In this document: one piece after another, positions 10,572 to 22,292 of the stretch
Layout: every line of letters begins with the position of its first letter
Position numbering within the stretch: position 1 is the stretch's first letter
DNA from: Neocallimastix lanati (nom. inval.)
Lineage: Eukaryota; Neocallimastigomycota; Neocallimastigomycetes; Neocallimastigales; Neocallimastigaceae
Assembly: GCA_016946835.1 (NCBI GenBank)
Contig: JACVTC010000316.1
Coordinates: 1 to 48,473 of the forward strand
DNA length: 48,473 nt
Direction: 5' to 3'
Program-made: the position numbers and the translations under genes
Notes under the pieces: generated by a model
The model's database searches: none
What the model was told of the DNA's origin: nothing
Seen by the model: the letters and a program-made list of their open reading frames with translations, nothing else

Positions 10572-12095
10572 GATTAAAATTAAATGTTATATAAAAAATA
10601 AATTATTACATTGATATATAAATTTATATATTATTATATGGAACAATAAAAATCATTTGAATGTGTATTAACGAACTTAAAATTAGTAATACTTGTTAGA
10701 AATTAAATTAAAATATATATTTTTAATAATAGGATAATAATATATAGGAAATATATATGGAAACTTTAATAATTGTAGATTAATAATATATATTTAATAA
10801 TGCATTATAGTCCTATGTTTTAGTGTGAATATAAAATAAAATAAAATATTTAAATTAATTTAATATTTAATTTTAATAATATATTTTTATTTTTTTTTTT
10901 TTTAGTAAATAAACACTCAATGAAAAATTAATAAATAAAATAATAATTATTTTAATTTTTATATGTATAGGATTTATTAAATTAAATATATAAATATATT
11001 ATTATTTATATTATTATTAAAATAATTTTTTTTCTAAATAATTATTATTTAAATAATATATATCGAATTAATTTTATTTATTTATTTATTTATTTTTTCT
11101 TTTAATAAAAATATTAAATAGTCTTTTAATAATTAATTTTTCTTTAACTCATTTATAACAATATAAATGTTTACCTAATTTGAAAAATATTTTAATTATT
11201 TAATGTATTATATTTTTTAAAAAAAAAAATATACATAAAAAAATATATATATATATTGAAAGTATATCTTAACAAATTCAAAAAACTAAAATTATTTGAT
11301 TATATATTGTGTAACAATTAAATAAATTTACAGCAATAAAATAAATTTTTTTGTGTTAAAGAAAAATAAATTTATGATACAAGATATATAATTTTTTTAT
11401 GATTTATTCATGTCTAAAAAAAAAAAAATTAAATTTTTAATTAATATAATAATATTATTTTAAAAAAATTTAATTTAGATATTTTAGAGAATAAATATCT
11501 TTAAAAAAAAATTTTTAAATTTAAAAATTATTATTTTTATTATTTAATTTTTTTTTTATTTTAAAATAAAAATATTTATTACAAATAAATAAATTGTTTT
11601 TTTAAAAAAAAAAGAACTTAAATTTTTAAAAAATCTTTTACTATTTTAGCATTTAATATCAATTTTATTATCAATTTTTTATTTAAAATTATTCATTTCT
11701 TTTTTTTTTTTTTTTTTTAATTTTATTTCATTATTATAATTTATTTTTACCTATTTTATTGATTTATTTATTTATTTTTTTTTTTGACTTTTATAAAAAT
11801 ATTTTTATAAATTTATTAGGTAATAGTCCAAAAATACTATATCTAAACTATCTATGGAATCTATTGTTATAATTATAATTTATATTGAATAAATTGTAAT
11901 TTTTTTTTTTTTTATTTTAACTTTTATTTTTAAATTTTTATTTAATATAATTTTTTTTTTTTTGTATTATATTTAATTTTTATTTTTTATTGCTTTTAAT
12001 AGATAGAATTATATTTATTTTTTATATAATAGATCATTTTTGTGAAACTTTAATAAGTAAAGATTTAAAATTTATTTATCAAACTAATTAAATTT
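10572..12095. other. Long AT-rich spacer (1.5 kb)
   Basis: The longest gene-free stretch in the window: homopolymer A and T runs, T(n)A(n) palindromes (near 11215 and 11600), a run of 20 T at 11701-11720. It marks the change from the viral block to the lectin block. No gene, RNA or mobile-element signature seen. Confidence 0.6.
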
Positions 12096-12573
12096 TTATT
12101 TGCATAAACCATATTTTGGTTGGCATCCCTTTTTACAATGATCACTGGATGTACCGCAATAACCCCATTTACTGCAGCATTTATTACCTTTACACCTACC
12201 ATATTGTTCACCACATCTATCGTCAGAGCCGTAGCATAATCCAAATTTACTTTGACATTTTGATCCACAATGAGCATCCGAAATGTCACAATAGCCAAAT
12301 TGACTACAACATTGTTTATCATTAAGACATTTTCCATAATCAGCGCCACAACGACCGCCATCATTACATCTACCATAACTGGCTTGACATCCAGTACCAC
12401 AATGGTCTATCGAAGTTCCACAATAACCATATTTACTACAACATTCACCTTTAGAACATGATTTATTATTAAAATCTTTTCCGCAACGATACTTAGTATC
12501 TATAGTAGGGGATGGAGATTTTGTAGTAGTAGTAATATTAATAGTAGTAGTAGTAGTTGTAGAAGTAGTAGTT

Positions 12574-12609
<36 letters not shown>

Positions 12610-13556
12610 AACTTTTTGGCAGGGTTTGAATTTAGCATCATCCAAATCTGATCTTCATTAATTTCATCATCACAATCATAAAGTTTTACCTTATTTCTTA
12701 TTTTTGCTGCAACTTTGATAGAAGAATTGATAGAATTTCCAAGACATAAACTTTCGGATAATTTACTAGTGATAGTTCCATCATTTCTACGATAACGCAA
12801 AATAGCATTTGTATCACACTCACCCATCATTATTTTAGAATTATCATTATTAGAAACTCTTAAACATAAATCCAAATTACTTTTTGATTTGAAGAAAGTT
12901 CCCCCTTTAGTACTTACAACATACCATTGATAGTTATCTGTATTATCGCACTTTTCATAAGTTGGAATTTCATCTTCATATTCAGGAGCATATAAACATT
13001 TCTCAGTATATTCATTGTATATCCACATTGGTTTAGATGTTGGAGTAGGATTTATTGTTGTAGTAGTAGTAGTCGTGGTTGTGGTATTAATTTTTTTTGT
13101 AGGTTTTTTATATGATATTTCCCAAAATATTTTTTTGTTATGTCTATCACATTTAGTTAACCTTAAAAATTCTTCATCACTTAAATCATCAATAGCACTT
13201 ACGCACATATTATCACTTTTGATAAATTTTGATACTTCATCATATTTCATTATAGCATTTTCGTCACACTTTGCTAATTTGATTTGATCGTCAACATAGG
13301 ATATACAAAATTCTTTATCAGTAGCAGACATGAAATAAATGCCATCATCATCTTCACCAATATACCACTTATTGTCAATATTATTATTACAATAATCGTA
13401 CGTTATTGGTTCATCTGAATAACCTGAAGCATATAAACAGCTATTTAAATATTCATTGTATATCCAGACAGACGCTTTATTATTGCTTTTTAATTCTTGA
13501 GGTAAAGCAATAATTTTATTTAAGACAATTCCGATAATAAATATTCCTAAAATCAT
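12096..13556 (-). CDS. Secreted lectin: two ricin-like units and three CBM18 chitin-binding domains
   Basis: 486 aa with an N-terminal signal peptide (MILGIFIIGIVLNKIIA). Two ricin-type (beta-trefoil-like) units begin WIYNEYLNSCLYASGY near residue 30 and WIYNEYTEKCLYAPEY near 178, each ending in a CDRHNK- or DCDDE-type turn and tryptophan. They are separated and followed by poly-Thr linkers, typical O-glycosylation spacers. The C-terminus has three hevein-like CBM18 modules (from about 357), each with an RCG start, a CCSKYGYCG-like core (CCSQFGYCD, CCSKWGYCG) and a closing CQxxYGxC; the eight-Cys pattern is complete. Expected role: extracellular or wall-bound chitin and glycan binding. The architecture is fungal in style, but whether the gene belongs to the host or is virus-carried is open. 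The neighbouring 1747-aa protein shares the ricin-like unit. Confidence 0.9.
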
Positions 13557-14847
13557 TTAAATAATAATTTTTTTTTTAAATTTATAATTTTAAAAATCAT
13601 TTTATAAGCACAATCAAATATTAGATTTTTTATTGAAAACAGAATAGTAGATTTTATTCATTATAAAAATTTTTTATTAGTTAAAATTTAAATAGTATTT
13701 TTCTACTATGTGAGATACGCTTTTAATGTATTAATTATATTATGTAAGCCATATAAAATAATATAATAATATATAATTTATATAAAATTTAATATTCTTG
13801 ATTTTTTATCATAATATAAAGTTGAACATATTATTAAAAGTAATTATATTAATTATTTTTTGTTTTATTACTTTTTTTTTTATTTTATTTATAGTATTAA
13901 TATTAATATTTGATATTTTTTATGTAGAGTTACACAAACGTCAAAACAATTAAGTTTTTGAAATTTAATTAAAATAAAGATATTTCATTTAAATTACTGG
14001 TAAATATTATTGTAGTCAATATATACAATTTAAATAAAACTAAATAAAAAAAATAATAAAAAAATAATAAATTAAAAAAAAAAAAAAAATTAGAATTCCA
14101 ATAAAAACTTATTCAATACATTTTATCAAGTTTTAAAAAAATATCTTTTTTTTTATATATATAGATATTTCTTTAATTTTTAACTTCCATTTATATAAAT
14201 ATTATATATATTAAGTATATAGTATAATATTAACATGTAATAGATCTTATTTCTTATTTATTAAATTTTTTTTATTATAATTGTGTTTTAGTAACTTTTT
14301 TTTTTTTGTTAGTTTAAAAATTATTTTTTTTTATTTTTTTAATATCTTTTTATTTTTTAAAGATGATTTTTTTTTATTTAAAAACACTAAATCAAACAAG
14401 ATTAATAATATTAAAATAAAAATAATAAAATTAATATTTATTCTGGAATTGAAATGATTGATATTTCATTTATTAAATAGTTAAATTCTAGAAGTTTAAA
14501 ACACTATCTATTTGTTTATTTTTATATTTTTATATTTTTATATTTATATATATTTTTATTTATCTTTTAATTATTATTTATTATTTTTTATAATATTATA
14601 AATATATATATTTTTTTATATTTTTTTATTTTTTTCATAATTTTATATTTTTATTTTTTAATATTTTTATATTTTAATAATTTTATTTCGTATTTTCTAA
14701 ATTTTTATTATTTTTATTATTTTTTGAACTACTATTTTTATTATTAAATATTCATTTTTATTTTTGTAATATATATTATACGATATTTGTATAACATTAT
14801 TTATTTTTATGGCAATAAAAACAACTAAATATATTAATAATATTCCA
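13557..14847. other. AT-rich spacer (1.3 kb)
   Basis: Between two minus-strand lectin genes, so it should hold the promoter of the 486-aa gene and the 3' end of the 1747-aa gene. Homopolymers and repeated TATTTTTATATTTT words near 14520-14650. No gene supported. Confidence 0.6.
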
Positions 14848-17800
14848 TTAATTTGATATATAGGATATATCAGATATGAATTCCCACATTTGCTTTTCAT
14901 CATGTCTATTACAACTACTAAGCTTTACTTCATATTGAGAATAGGGATCATCATTATCATCAATACCGCTAAGGCATTTATTACCACTTTTTATAGATTT
15001 TGATGCTTTAATATATTTCAAAATAGCTTTTTCATCACATTCACCTAAAGTCATCCTATTTTTAATAACTCTCATACATAAATTATGTTTAGCTGCAGAT
15101 ATAAAATAGGTATTACCATCAATCTTCTCAAAATACCATTTGTATTTATTATGATCAACACAATCTTCATAAGTTATAGGTTCATTTTTAAAATCACTAG
15201 TATATAGACATTTATTGTAGTATTTATTATATAACCAAACAGCATCTGACTTAGGATTAAATGAATTAGTTGAGCTATACTTCCATAGTATTTGATTATT
15301 ACCATTATCCCAAACAATTCCATGATTAGATTTATCACAACGTAATCTACTATTATTAGATTTTTTATTGGACAAAATATTATCTATGTCTTCGTTATTT
15401 TTATCCCTAAATGTAAGACTATTATTTCCAATAATTATTTTATATAAGTAGGCTGATTTATTTCCACCATAATTTTTTATTTCAGTTGATGTTTGTTTTT
15501 TATGATCTCTGTAAAGTAATTTACCATTAAGTATAGCTATTGAATAATCACCACAATATAACATTTCACCTTCTGTAAATGAATCGCCAATTTTTATTTC
15601 GCTTGCTTTTAATGGTCTATTATGGATATTTCCAGTAGTCCATTTATATTCTCCAGTATTTGATTTTAACACTAATATAAAATTAGAATTGCTTTGATCT
15701 ATTTTCTTTTCTATTAAACTTAATTCATAAGAATCATCTTGCTTGAAATACTCTTCATGCAATATATATTTGTTATTATTAACATAAATATTACCATTTT
15801 TACTTAAATTAATAGAAAATATCGGTTCATCAATTTGGATATTTTTAGTAATATCATATAATAAAGTATTATGTTTATAAAGCTTTCCGTATATTAAATT
15901 TAGCCATTCATCTTCATTATAAAATATTGGTGTTAATGGATAAATTGCATTGCATTCTGGAGTAAATGTATTTAATGTTTTACAATTTAATCTTCCATAA
16001 TATTTCCAAATAGTATTTGTTGAATTACTTAATATTAATGCATTAGGAATACTATCATATTCTAATTTCATATTTGAATAATTATTAACAACCTCTTCAT
16101 TATTAATGCTAAATTTATTATTATCAATTTTAAGTTCATAAATTATAATAAATCCACCTTTTTTAGGTAATTGTAACCCAAAATTATTGGATAAATAAGC
16201 ATATTGATTATCATTATTAATAGAATATAATCGATCATATGTGGTAAAATTATTAGCTACGATAATTTCACCGTATTTATTAATCCTTTCAACATTACTT
16301 TCAATTTTGTATAAAAATTTAACTGGTGTGTATCCCCATTCAATCTTATGAGTACCTTTATCCATAATAATTAATTTATTTGATTGATTTCTGAAATTAT
16401 ATTTAAAAGTTAATGTATAATTTTTATTTGGGGTCAATGAAGCTATCGTTTTTACTCCATTTTCACAGTATAAAAATAACCCATTATCCAATAATTTTAA
16501 TTCTTTAACTTTACTACAACTACTTATAATCTGTTTATTGTTATTTTCTTCATACACAAGTTCAGTTTCAGTAAGATACAATGAAACTTTTCGATTATAT
16601 ACTGAGAGTATCTTTTCATTAGGTAATAAATTGTTAAAATAAGGGTCTATCACAATTAAAGGGTCATGATCTGGTTCTGGATAACTATTTAATTCATAAA
16701 GATAAGGTAATCTTAATTCCTCATGACATGAAGAAATAGAATAAACTAATGGTTCAGCATATCGCATATGATAATTTTTTTCTCTAACAAACAAATTACT
16801 CCAAACATAATCATTATTATTATCCAAAATTTTCAATTCACCTTTGTCATCCAATACTAATCGGAATGATAACGATTCAATATTACTTATACATTTATTT
16901 GATTTTGATAAGTTTTCATAAGCATAGCTACTTTCTGTTTCATTTTTCTTATAAATAGAAATGCAATCGAAATTTATAGTTTGCCACATAATATGCTTAA
17001 ATTTATCTCTTAATATTAATTCACCATAACGAGAAAATGCTAAATGATATGGCGGATCAAAAGGTTCAACAAATGCTGTATTCGATGACCATAAAGTTCT
17101 ATGATATTGTTTTAATACTAAATTTCCGGATGGTTGTAAATAGAAAATATAGTTACCATTTGGAGATGACAAAGCTTCATTTTCAAATAAAGTTGTATTA
17201 CAATCAAATGTAATCATCGAATTATATTTAACTTTAACATTCTTACTTATCTTATTATGTGAATCATTATTAATTGGTAAGGTATTAAATTTTAATGGTA
17301 AATTATACTCTATTGGAAATGCATATCCTTTATATTCCGATGTTTGTGATGAAATTTTCCAAATAACTGCACCTAAACTATCATATAATAAAACTTCACA
17401 ATCAGCTCCACTATCAATTGGATTAAGTATCAGAGTATAGCCTTTAGTTCCATAGTAACCAACTGTATATGGTAGATGTTTAGGTAAAGAATCCCATATA
17501 ACTAAAGTCTGTTTAGTATTAACAGTAAATAAATCATCGTCTAATTTATTATAACTAGCTAAAATATTATCCGCTTCCATAATTAAATGCCCATTTTTAG
17601 CAATTCTTAATCTTATATTAAATCTACTAGCATTAATAATTCCATTTTCAGGTATTTCTGTATCGGTAAACCACACGGCATGATCAATATCAAAATCGGA
17701 TTGACAAAGAGCTAATCTACCATTAGGTAAAATTCCAAAGAACCATTTAAATGTATCTGAATCTATTGAAAGTACATCATTGTGATTAAGGTAAATATAT

Positions 17801-20091
17801 TCATTAGAAAGTAAAAAATTCTTTACATTTGCATTATTTATTCTATTAGCAGCATAATTATCTAATAATTTGATACCTCTAACATTATTGTTATCACTAC
17901 AATCACTTCTATTAATAATAAAATAATCCTTAAAATATTCAATCATTGATTCTGAATGTATAAATTTTACTTTTTCATCATTATATTCATTTGAATTTAA
18001 ACAAGCCCATACAACAGCTTCAGTTTTAATTTTTGGTGTAATAATATAGGAATAGCATTTATCATCGATAGGATTATTTGTTATACTCTGATTAATTTGA
18101 TAACTATTACCACTACTATTAATTTTACTTATTGTATTTTCAATAGATAAATTTTTAGATTCCTCGAAACTTTTTTCATCATTAGTAGTATAACTATTGG
18201 ATGAGCCAAATGTTCTGCCATTAGTAGTAGTTGTTTGATTTGTACGCTCTAGTGACCAACTATTTTCTGTTGCATCAGTATTCGATACAATTTTTGAAAT
18301 TGTATCAGATCTAGAATCTTCTCTACTTGATGTTTCTTGATGACCCTCCATATAACTATTAGAATATCCATTCGTAGTTTGATCTTGATCCATTACACCA
18401 TAAGTAGTAGCATCATATCTAGAATATTCATGACTATTAATTATTGCTCCTCCTTCACTACTACCTTCTACATCTGTATTACTTGTTGTGTGAGTACCAG
18501 CTAATGCCATAACTAATTGTGATCTATCATTTCTGTCAGCAATATAATCTTGTATATCAAAATCAAAATTAGCTAAATTATACTGTGTTTGTTCATTTCT
18601 TACACCCCAGTAATCCGTTTGATTTTCATTTCTTAAATTCCAGAAATCAGTCTGATTCTCATTCCTTAAATTCCAGAAGTCTGTCTGATTCTCATTCCTT
18701 AAACCCCAAAAATCGGTTTGGTTTTCATTTCTTAAACTCCAATAGTCTGTTTGATTATAAGTTAAATCTGCTAATTCTTTTTCTTGCGCCATCATATCTT
18801 TTTGAATATTATTAGCTTCATGTGCTTCGTAACCTTGCCATAAACCTGTTGCAGTACTACCTACAAATGACAATCCTGCAATCACAACTCCAGCAGTAGC
18901 TACTCCTAATTCTGTGAGTACTCTTTTTTTAAGGTTTGGTTCATACTTAAAATCACTATTTGTTAGATTGTTTCTTTTACTATATTTATTAGTATTAGCT
19001 TTAACATAATCTGGTTTTTCAACTTTAGCAATAGCACTATCATATCTTTTATAATCATCCATACTTAAATGACTATATTCTTGTGTTTTAGAACGTTCGC
19101 TATACTTATTCCAGTTTTTCTCACGTGTTTCAATGTCTGTATTTGTTGTTGCATGTGTTTTTTCTTCTGAAACACCATGAATATGGGATTCTGAATGTTC
19201 ATCTATATGTGTGGTACTTCTTTCATTAGTATTAGAGGTTGAATTTGAATGTGTTAATGAAACTGCCTGCTCTAATGAATTTGTTTTCGATTCACTATTA
19301 CTTTGGGAAATACTTCCACTATCACTTAAAGAATTTGCAACTTCCATAGTATTGGAAATTTCATCTGTAAATGTACTACTATTTTCTGTAACCGTTCCAT
19401 AAGTTGAAGAACGCGTAATTCCATTAGAGTCTGATATACTGTATTGTTTTTCAATAGACGCTGTTATAATAGCATTACATACAACATTACATCCCTTACA
19501 ATTATTCACTGCACTACATTTAGTAATCCCCGAAGGAATATCATTAAAAATATTTTTGTCAATATTTATTATATTACCTAATGCATATCTAACATTAGCA
19601 GCATCAACACCTATTGTTAAATTTTTGTGATAAGGGTTAAATCCTGGATTGATACTTGTTAATGGAATACAACGTTTCTTTGAATTTTGTAATTTATCAT
19701 ATATACTATTAATATAATCCTCTGATAATTTTTTATAGTCTGAATCTAATAATGTATTATTCCCTCTAAAGAAATTTTTTTCTTCCTTTTCTTCACTCGT
19801 ATTCTCTACTTCTCTTTTTTGAATTTTAGATTTGGATATATCAAAATACAATCCCATACTATTAACAATTGTATTATTACCACAAAATGAAACACCATAC
19901 CAAGTTGGTCCTAAGAATTTAGCATATTCTTCAATGGTTTCTGCATATACCGTATTTCCTTTATCATCAATATATATGGGATCATAAATTTTTATGACCC
20001 CTTCTGAATTATAAAGGCAAAATTCTTTAGCTTTATTTGTTAAAGTAATTCTAATGAATAGAATAAAAGTTAGCAATACAATTGACTTCAT
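14848..20091 (-). CDS. Giant secreted mosaic lectin (Ser-rich, bulb-lectin-like repeats, ricin-like C-terminus)
   Basis: 1747 aa with a signal peptide (MKSIVLLTFILFIRITLT) and a dibasic KR at 92-93. Residues about 200-330 are a Ser/Thr/Asn-rich stalk; a Gly/Ala-rich hydrophobic segment lies near 395-420. Five 11-residue repeats (NENQTDFWNLR type) follow at about 446-500, then a second Ser/Thr-rich stretch. The central 700-1550 region shows recurring beta motifs of bulb-type (mannose-binding) lectins, such as PSGNLVLKQYHRTLWSSNT and NGRLALCQSDFD, though the carbohydrate motifs are degenerate. The last ~130 residues are a ricin-like unit (DAVWLYNKYYNKCLY) like those in the adjacent 486-aa lectin. 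Probably a cell-surface or secreted adhesin-type glycan binder. No catalytic domain was seen. The large size and mosaic build suggest domain shuffling. Confidence 0.8.
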   Translation of the reverse strand: MKSIVLLTFILFIRITLTNKAKEFCLYNSEGVIKIYDPIYIDDKGNTVYAETIEEYAKFLGPTWYGVSFCGNNTIVNSMGLYFDISKSKIQKREVENTSEEKEEKNFFRGNNTLLDSDYKKLSEDYINSIYDKLQNSKKRCIPLTSINPGFNPYHKNLTIGVDAANVRYALGNIINIDKNIFNDIPSGITKCSAVNNCKGCNVVCNAIITASIEKQYSISDSNGITRSSTYGTVTENSSTFTDEISNTMEVANSLSDSGSISQSNSESKTNSLEQAVSLTHSNSTSNTNERSTTHIDEHSESHIHGVSEEKTHATTNTDIETREKNWNKYSERSKTQEYSHLSMDDYKRYDSAIAKVEKPDYVKANTNKYSKRNNLTNSDFKYEPNLKKRVLTELGVATAGVVIAGLSFVGSTATGLWQGYEAHEANNIQKDMMAQEKELADLTYNQTDYWSLRNENQTDFWGLRNENQTDFWNLRNENQTDFWNLRNENQTDYWGVRNEQTQYNLANFDFDIQDYIADRNDRSQLVMALAGTHTTSNTDVEGSSEGGAIINSHEYSRYDATTYGVMDQDQTTNGYSNSYMEGHQETSSREDSRSDTISKIVSNTDATENSWSLERTNQTTTTNGRTFGSSNSYTTNDEKSFEESKNLSIENTISKINSSGNSYQINQSITNNPIDDKCYSYIITPKIKTEAVVWACLNSNEYNDEKVKFIHSESMIEYFKDYFIINRSDCSDNNNVRGIKLLDNYAANRINNANVKNFLLSNEYIYLNHNDVLSIDSDTFKWFFGILPNGRLALCQSDFDIDHAVWFTDTEIPENGIINASRFNIRLRIAKNGHLIMEADNILASYNKLDDDLFTVNTKQTLVIWDSLPKHLPYTVGYYGTKGYTLILNPIDSGADCEVLLYDSLGAVIWKISSQTSEYKGYAFPIEYNLPLKFNTLPINNDSHNKISKNVKVKYNSMITFDCNTTLFENEALSSPNGNYIFYLQPSGNLVLKQYHRTLWSSNTAFVEPFDPPYHLAFSRYGELILRDKFKHIMWQTINFDCISIYKKNETESSYAYENLSKSNKCISNIESLSFRLVLDDKGELKILDNNNDYVWSNLFVREKNYHMRYAEPLVYSISSCHEELRLPYLYELNSYPEPDHDPLIVIDPYFNNLLPNEKILSVYNRKVSLYLTETELVYEENNNKQIISSCSKVKELKLLDNGLFLYCENGVKTIASLTPNKNYTLTFKYNFRNQSNKLIIMDKGTHKIEWGYTPVKFLYKIESNVERINKYGEIIVANNFTTYDRLYSINNDNQYAYLSNNFGLQLPKKGGFIIIYELKIDNNKFSINNEEVVNNYSNMKLEYDSIPNALILSNSTNTIWKYYGRLNCKTLNTFTPECNAIYPLTPIFYNEDEWLNLIYGKLYKHNTLLYDITKNIQIDEPIFSINLSKNGNIYVNNNKYILHEEYFKQDDSYELSLIEKKIDQSNSNFILVLKSNTGEYKWTTGNIHNRPLKASEIKIGDSFTEGEMLYCGDYSIAILNGKLLYRDHKKQTSTEIKNYGGNKSAYLYKIIIGNNSLTFRDKNNEDIDNILSNKKSNNSRLRCDKSNHGIVWDNGNNQILWKYSSTNSFNPKSDAVWLYNKYYNKCLYTSDFKNEPITYEDCVDHNKYKWYFEKIDGNTYFISAAKHNLCMRVIKNRMTLGECDEKAILKYIKASKSIKSGNKCLSGIDDNDDPYSQYEVKLSSCNRHDEKQMWEFISDISYISN
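18591..18754 (-). repeat. 33-bp tandem repeat, about 5 copies, inside the 1747-aa lectin gene
   Basis: About five in-frame 33-bp units encode NENQTDFWNLR with Y/F and S/G/N variation. The third positions have diverged (for example TCC/TTC and GTT/GTC in the plus-strand reading), so the array is kept at protein level rather than newly made. Asn-Gln-Thr sites offer regular N-glycosylation sequons. Confidence 0.9.
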
Positions 20092-20493
20092 TTCAATTAT
20101 TAATTATTTTTTTTTTAAATCTTAAATAATTCGGATAATAAATCATTTTATATTATTATATTTTATACCTGAAAATATTTTTAAAATTTTAAAATTTATT
20201 TTTTAGAATTTGATATTCAATTTATGATTAAATATCAAACTATGTTTGTTACTATTAAAAATATAAAATAAAATAAAAGTTGATATTAACAATAAAATTT
20301 TAAACAGTATATTAATTTATATAATGTTAGTGAACCAGCAAAATGAATTATTAAATAATAGCAAATTATAATATTTTCTTATTTTATTAAATACTTCTTA
20401 AAAAGTAAATCTTTTTAAAAATACTAACTATTATTTCTAAAATAAATTCATTATATTTTATTTTAATATAATTCATTTCTTTATTTAAATAGT
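20092..20493. other. AT-rich spacer
   Basis: Lies upstream of the 1747-aa lectin gene and downstream of the 483-aa gene, both on the minus strand. No gene, repeat or recognisable promoter element seen. Confidence 0.5.
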
Positions 20494-21945
20494 TTAGTAT
20501 AAATAACTATTAAAAATAGAATTTGGTGTATTTTTAAGTAATTGGAAAATGTAATCTTCAAAATACAAATAATCTTCATTATAAGGATCTTTTTCCCATA
20601 TATAATATGTTATTTTATTATCCATCAATTCTAAATATGTATTAATTTCTAATAAAAATTGTATTAAATGTTTGTTGTAATTATTATGTAATAATGAAAT
20701 GATACAAGTTAACTGAATTAGGAATTGTTCCAATTCACTAGTAGTATCGAATTTTGAATTAAAAATATACATTGGATCGTCCAATATTTTATTTAACTCA
20801 TCGTTATTTAATAAATAATTATTAACAAAATTTAACTTATTTAAAAAATCATTATCAACATCTTCTTCTCTATATTTATAAAAATCTAAAAGATCATATT
20901 TATTTAAAGTATTATATTTTTTAGGTTCTTTTAATTTAATAAATTCTTCAGCAAAGTCATAAACCGGTTTGTTATTCTTGATATTACCCAATAATAACCG
21001 TATATATTTTTTGTCTTTATTTTCATTTTTATTTATTATTTTATAATTAAATTTATCATTATAACTAAAATTGTATCTATCAAAATCAGTACGAAGTGGA
21101 ATATAATTATGCTTAAGTTTAAAAAATGTTTTAATACCCAAATCAGTAAATACAGCATTAATAAATTCTTCTGAAAATTTATCATTACAAGTTACATATA
21201 AAGTATTTGGTTTAAAAAATTTATTTTTAAATTTTTTTATAATATCGAAAGGAAAAAATAATGGAATGTTAATATTTTCACTATTATAATAATCATTACT
21301 AATATCGGAAAAATTGTTAGATAAATAGTTTAATAATTTTACACTACGACAATGATTGTATATGAGTATACTGTGAAGTGTAAAAACAGCATATTTGGAT
21401 TTAGATTGTTTTTCTAAAAAATAATCATTATCTTCATTTAAAAATTCTGATATTTCAAATTTAGTTGACGTAAATGAAGAATATGTATGAAATAATTTAT
21501 ATAATTCAATATTTATATAATTATATTTATATAAATATAATAAAGTTGTTTCAAAACCTAAATATTTTGATAGTAATATAAAATTTTCATTATTATCTTC
21601 ATTTAGAAATTTATCTATTAAAAAATTATTAATAATAAGTAACTCAAATATAGTGTCGGGATTACTATTATTATAAGGAAATATATTAAAATTATTTTTC
21701 ATCTGTTTACTGGTATCGCAAAAATTAATAAATTTATTATACTGCTTAATATTATCTATTCTAAAATACTGACTAGCTAATAAACTTATTTCTATTACAC
21801 ATTCATGATTTTTTATCTTATTATAGTTAAATAAAGGTTCATATAAATAAATTCCTTTTCTAGCAATTTCTAATAAACGTTCAGGATTACATGTTGAAAC
21901 TAGTTCTTTATAAAATAAATTTGTATTTTTTTCTAGTTTATTCAT
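20494..21945 (-). CDS. Orphan 483-aa predicted intracellular helical protein
   Basis: 483 aa, very rich in Asn, Lys, Tyr, Phe and Leu, no signal peptide and no clear membrane helix. It reads as a long series of amphipathic helices (for example FELLIINNFLIDKFL, TLHSILIYNHCRSVKLLNYL), a pattern of helical-repeat scaffolds, but no ankyrin or TPR consensus is evident. No catalytic motif recognised. It stands between the giant lectin and the secreted 1320-aa protein and differs from both in lacking an export signal. Its 5' end overlaps a 41-bp direct repeat whose second copy lies just upstream of the start codon. Confidence 0.65.
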   Translation of the reverse strand: MNKLEKNTNLFYKELVSTCNPERLLEIARKGIYLYEPLFNYNKIKNHECVIEISLLASQYFRIDNIKQYNKFINFCDTSKQMKNNFNIFPYNNSNPDTIFELLIINNFLIDKFLNEDNNENFILLSKYLGFETTLLYLYKYNYINIELYKLFHTYSSFTSTKFEISEFLNEDNDYFLEKQSKSKYAVFTLHSILIYNHCRSVKLLNYLSNNFSDISNDYYNSENINIPLFFPFDIIKKFKNKFFKPNTLYVTCNDKFSEEFINAVFTDLGIKTFFKLKHNYIPLRTDFDRYNFSYNDKFNYKIINKNENKDKKYIRLLLGNIKNNKPVYDFAEEFIKLKEPKKYNTLNKYDLLDFYKYREEDVDNDFLNKLNFVNNYLLNNDELNKILDDPMYIFNSKFDTTSELEQFLIQLTCIISLLHNNYNKHLIQFLLEINTYLELMDNKITYYIWEKDPYNEDYLYFEDYIFQLLKNTPNSIFNSYLY

Positions 21946-22006
21946 AATAATAATAATAGTTCCTAATAAAATAAATTTGTATTTTATTCCAGTTTATTCA
22001 TAATAA
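21910..22006. repeat. 41-bp imperfect direct repeat spanning a gene start
   Basis: ATAAAATAAATTTGTATTTT followed by a TTCTAG/ATTCCAG variant and TTTATTCATAATAA occurs at 21910-21950 and again at 21966-22006, offset 56 bp. The first copy contains the start codon of the 483-aa gene; the second is an out-of-frame copy of that start upstream of it. Confidence 0.85.
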
Positions 22007-22292
22007 AAATGAAAGTATTTTTTACAAGTAAAATAAAATCTATTTATTAAATTAAATATACGTGTTGTGCAATATGTTTTATATTATTTGATCTAATTTA
22101 ATAAATGTTAAGCAAAATAGAATTAAAATTTAATTCTATATTAATATTTTAATTTATCTAAAGTTCAAATTTTACTGTGATTAAATAATTAAAATATAAA
22201 TTCATTTGAAAAAAAAAATTATGATTAATAAAATGATTTATTATTATTATTATTATGATTTCAAAATAAGGGTTAATTAATATTTAGTACAT
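21946..22292. other. Divergent intergenic region
   Basis: Separates the 5' ends of the 483-aa gene (-) and the 1320-aa gene (+). Apart from the second copy of the 41-bp repeat it holds AT-rich sequence and an ATT repeat near 22240-22260. No promoter consensus recognised. Confidence 0.5.

Noticed and set aside
12065-12400. Second protein in another frame of the CBM18 region (and similar frames at 12116, 12270 and 13015)
   Set aside because: These are by-products of the Cys- and Thr-repeat coding in the real minus-strand frame; compositions are odd (Val/Met or Thr only).
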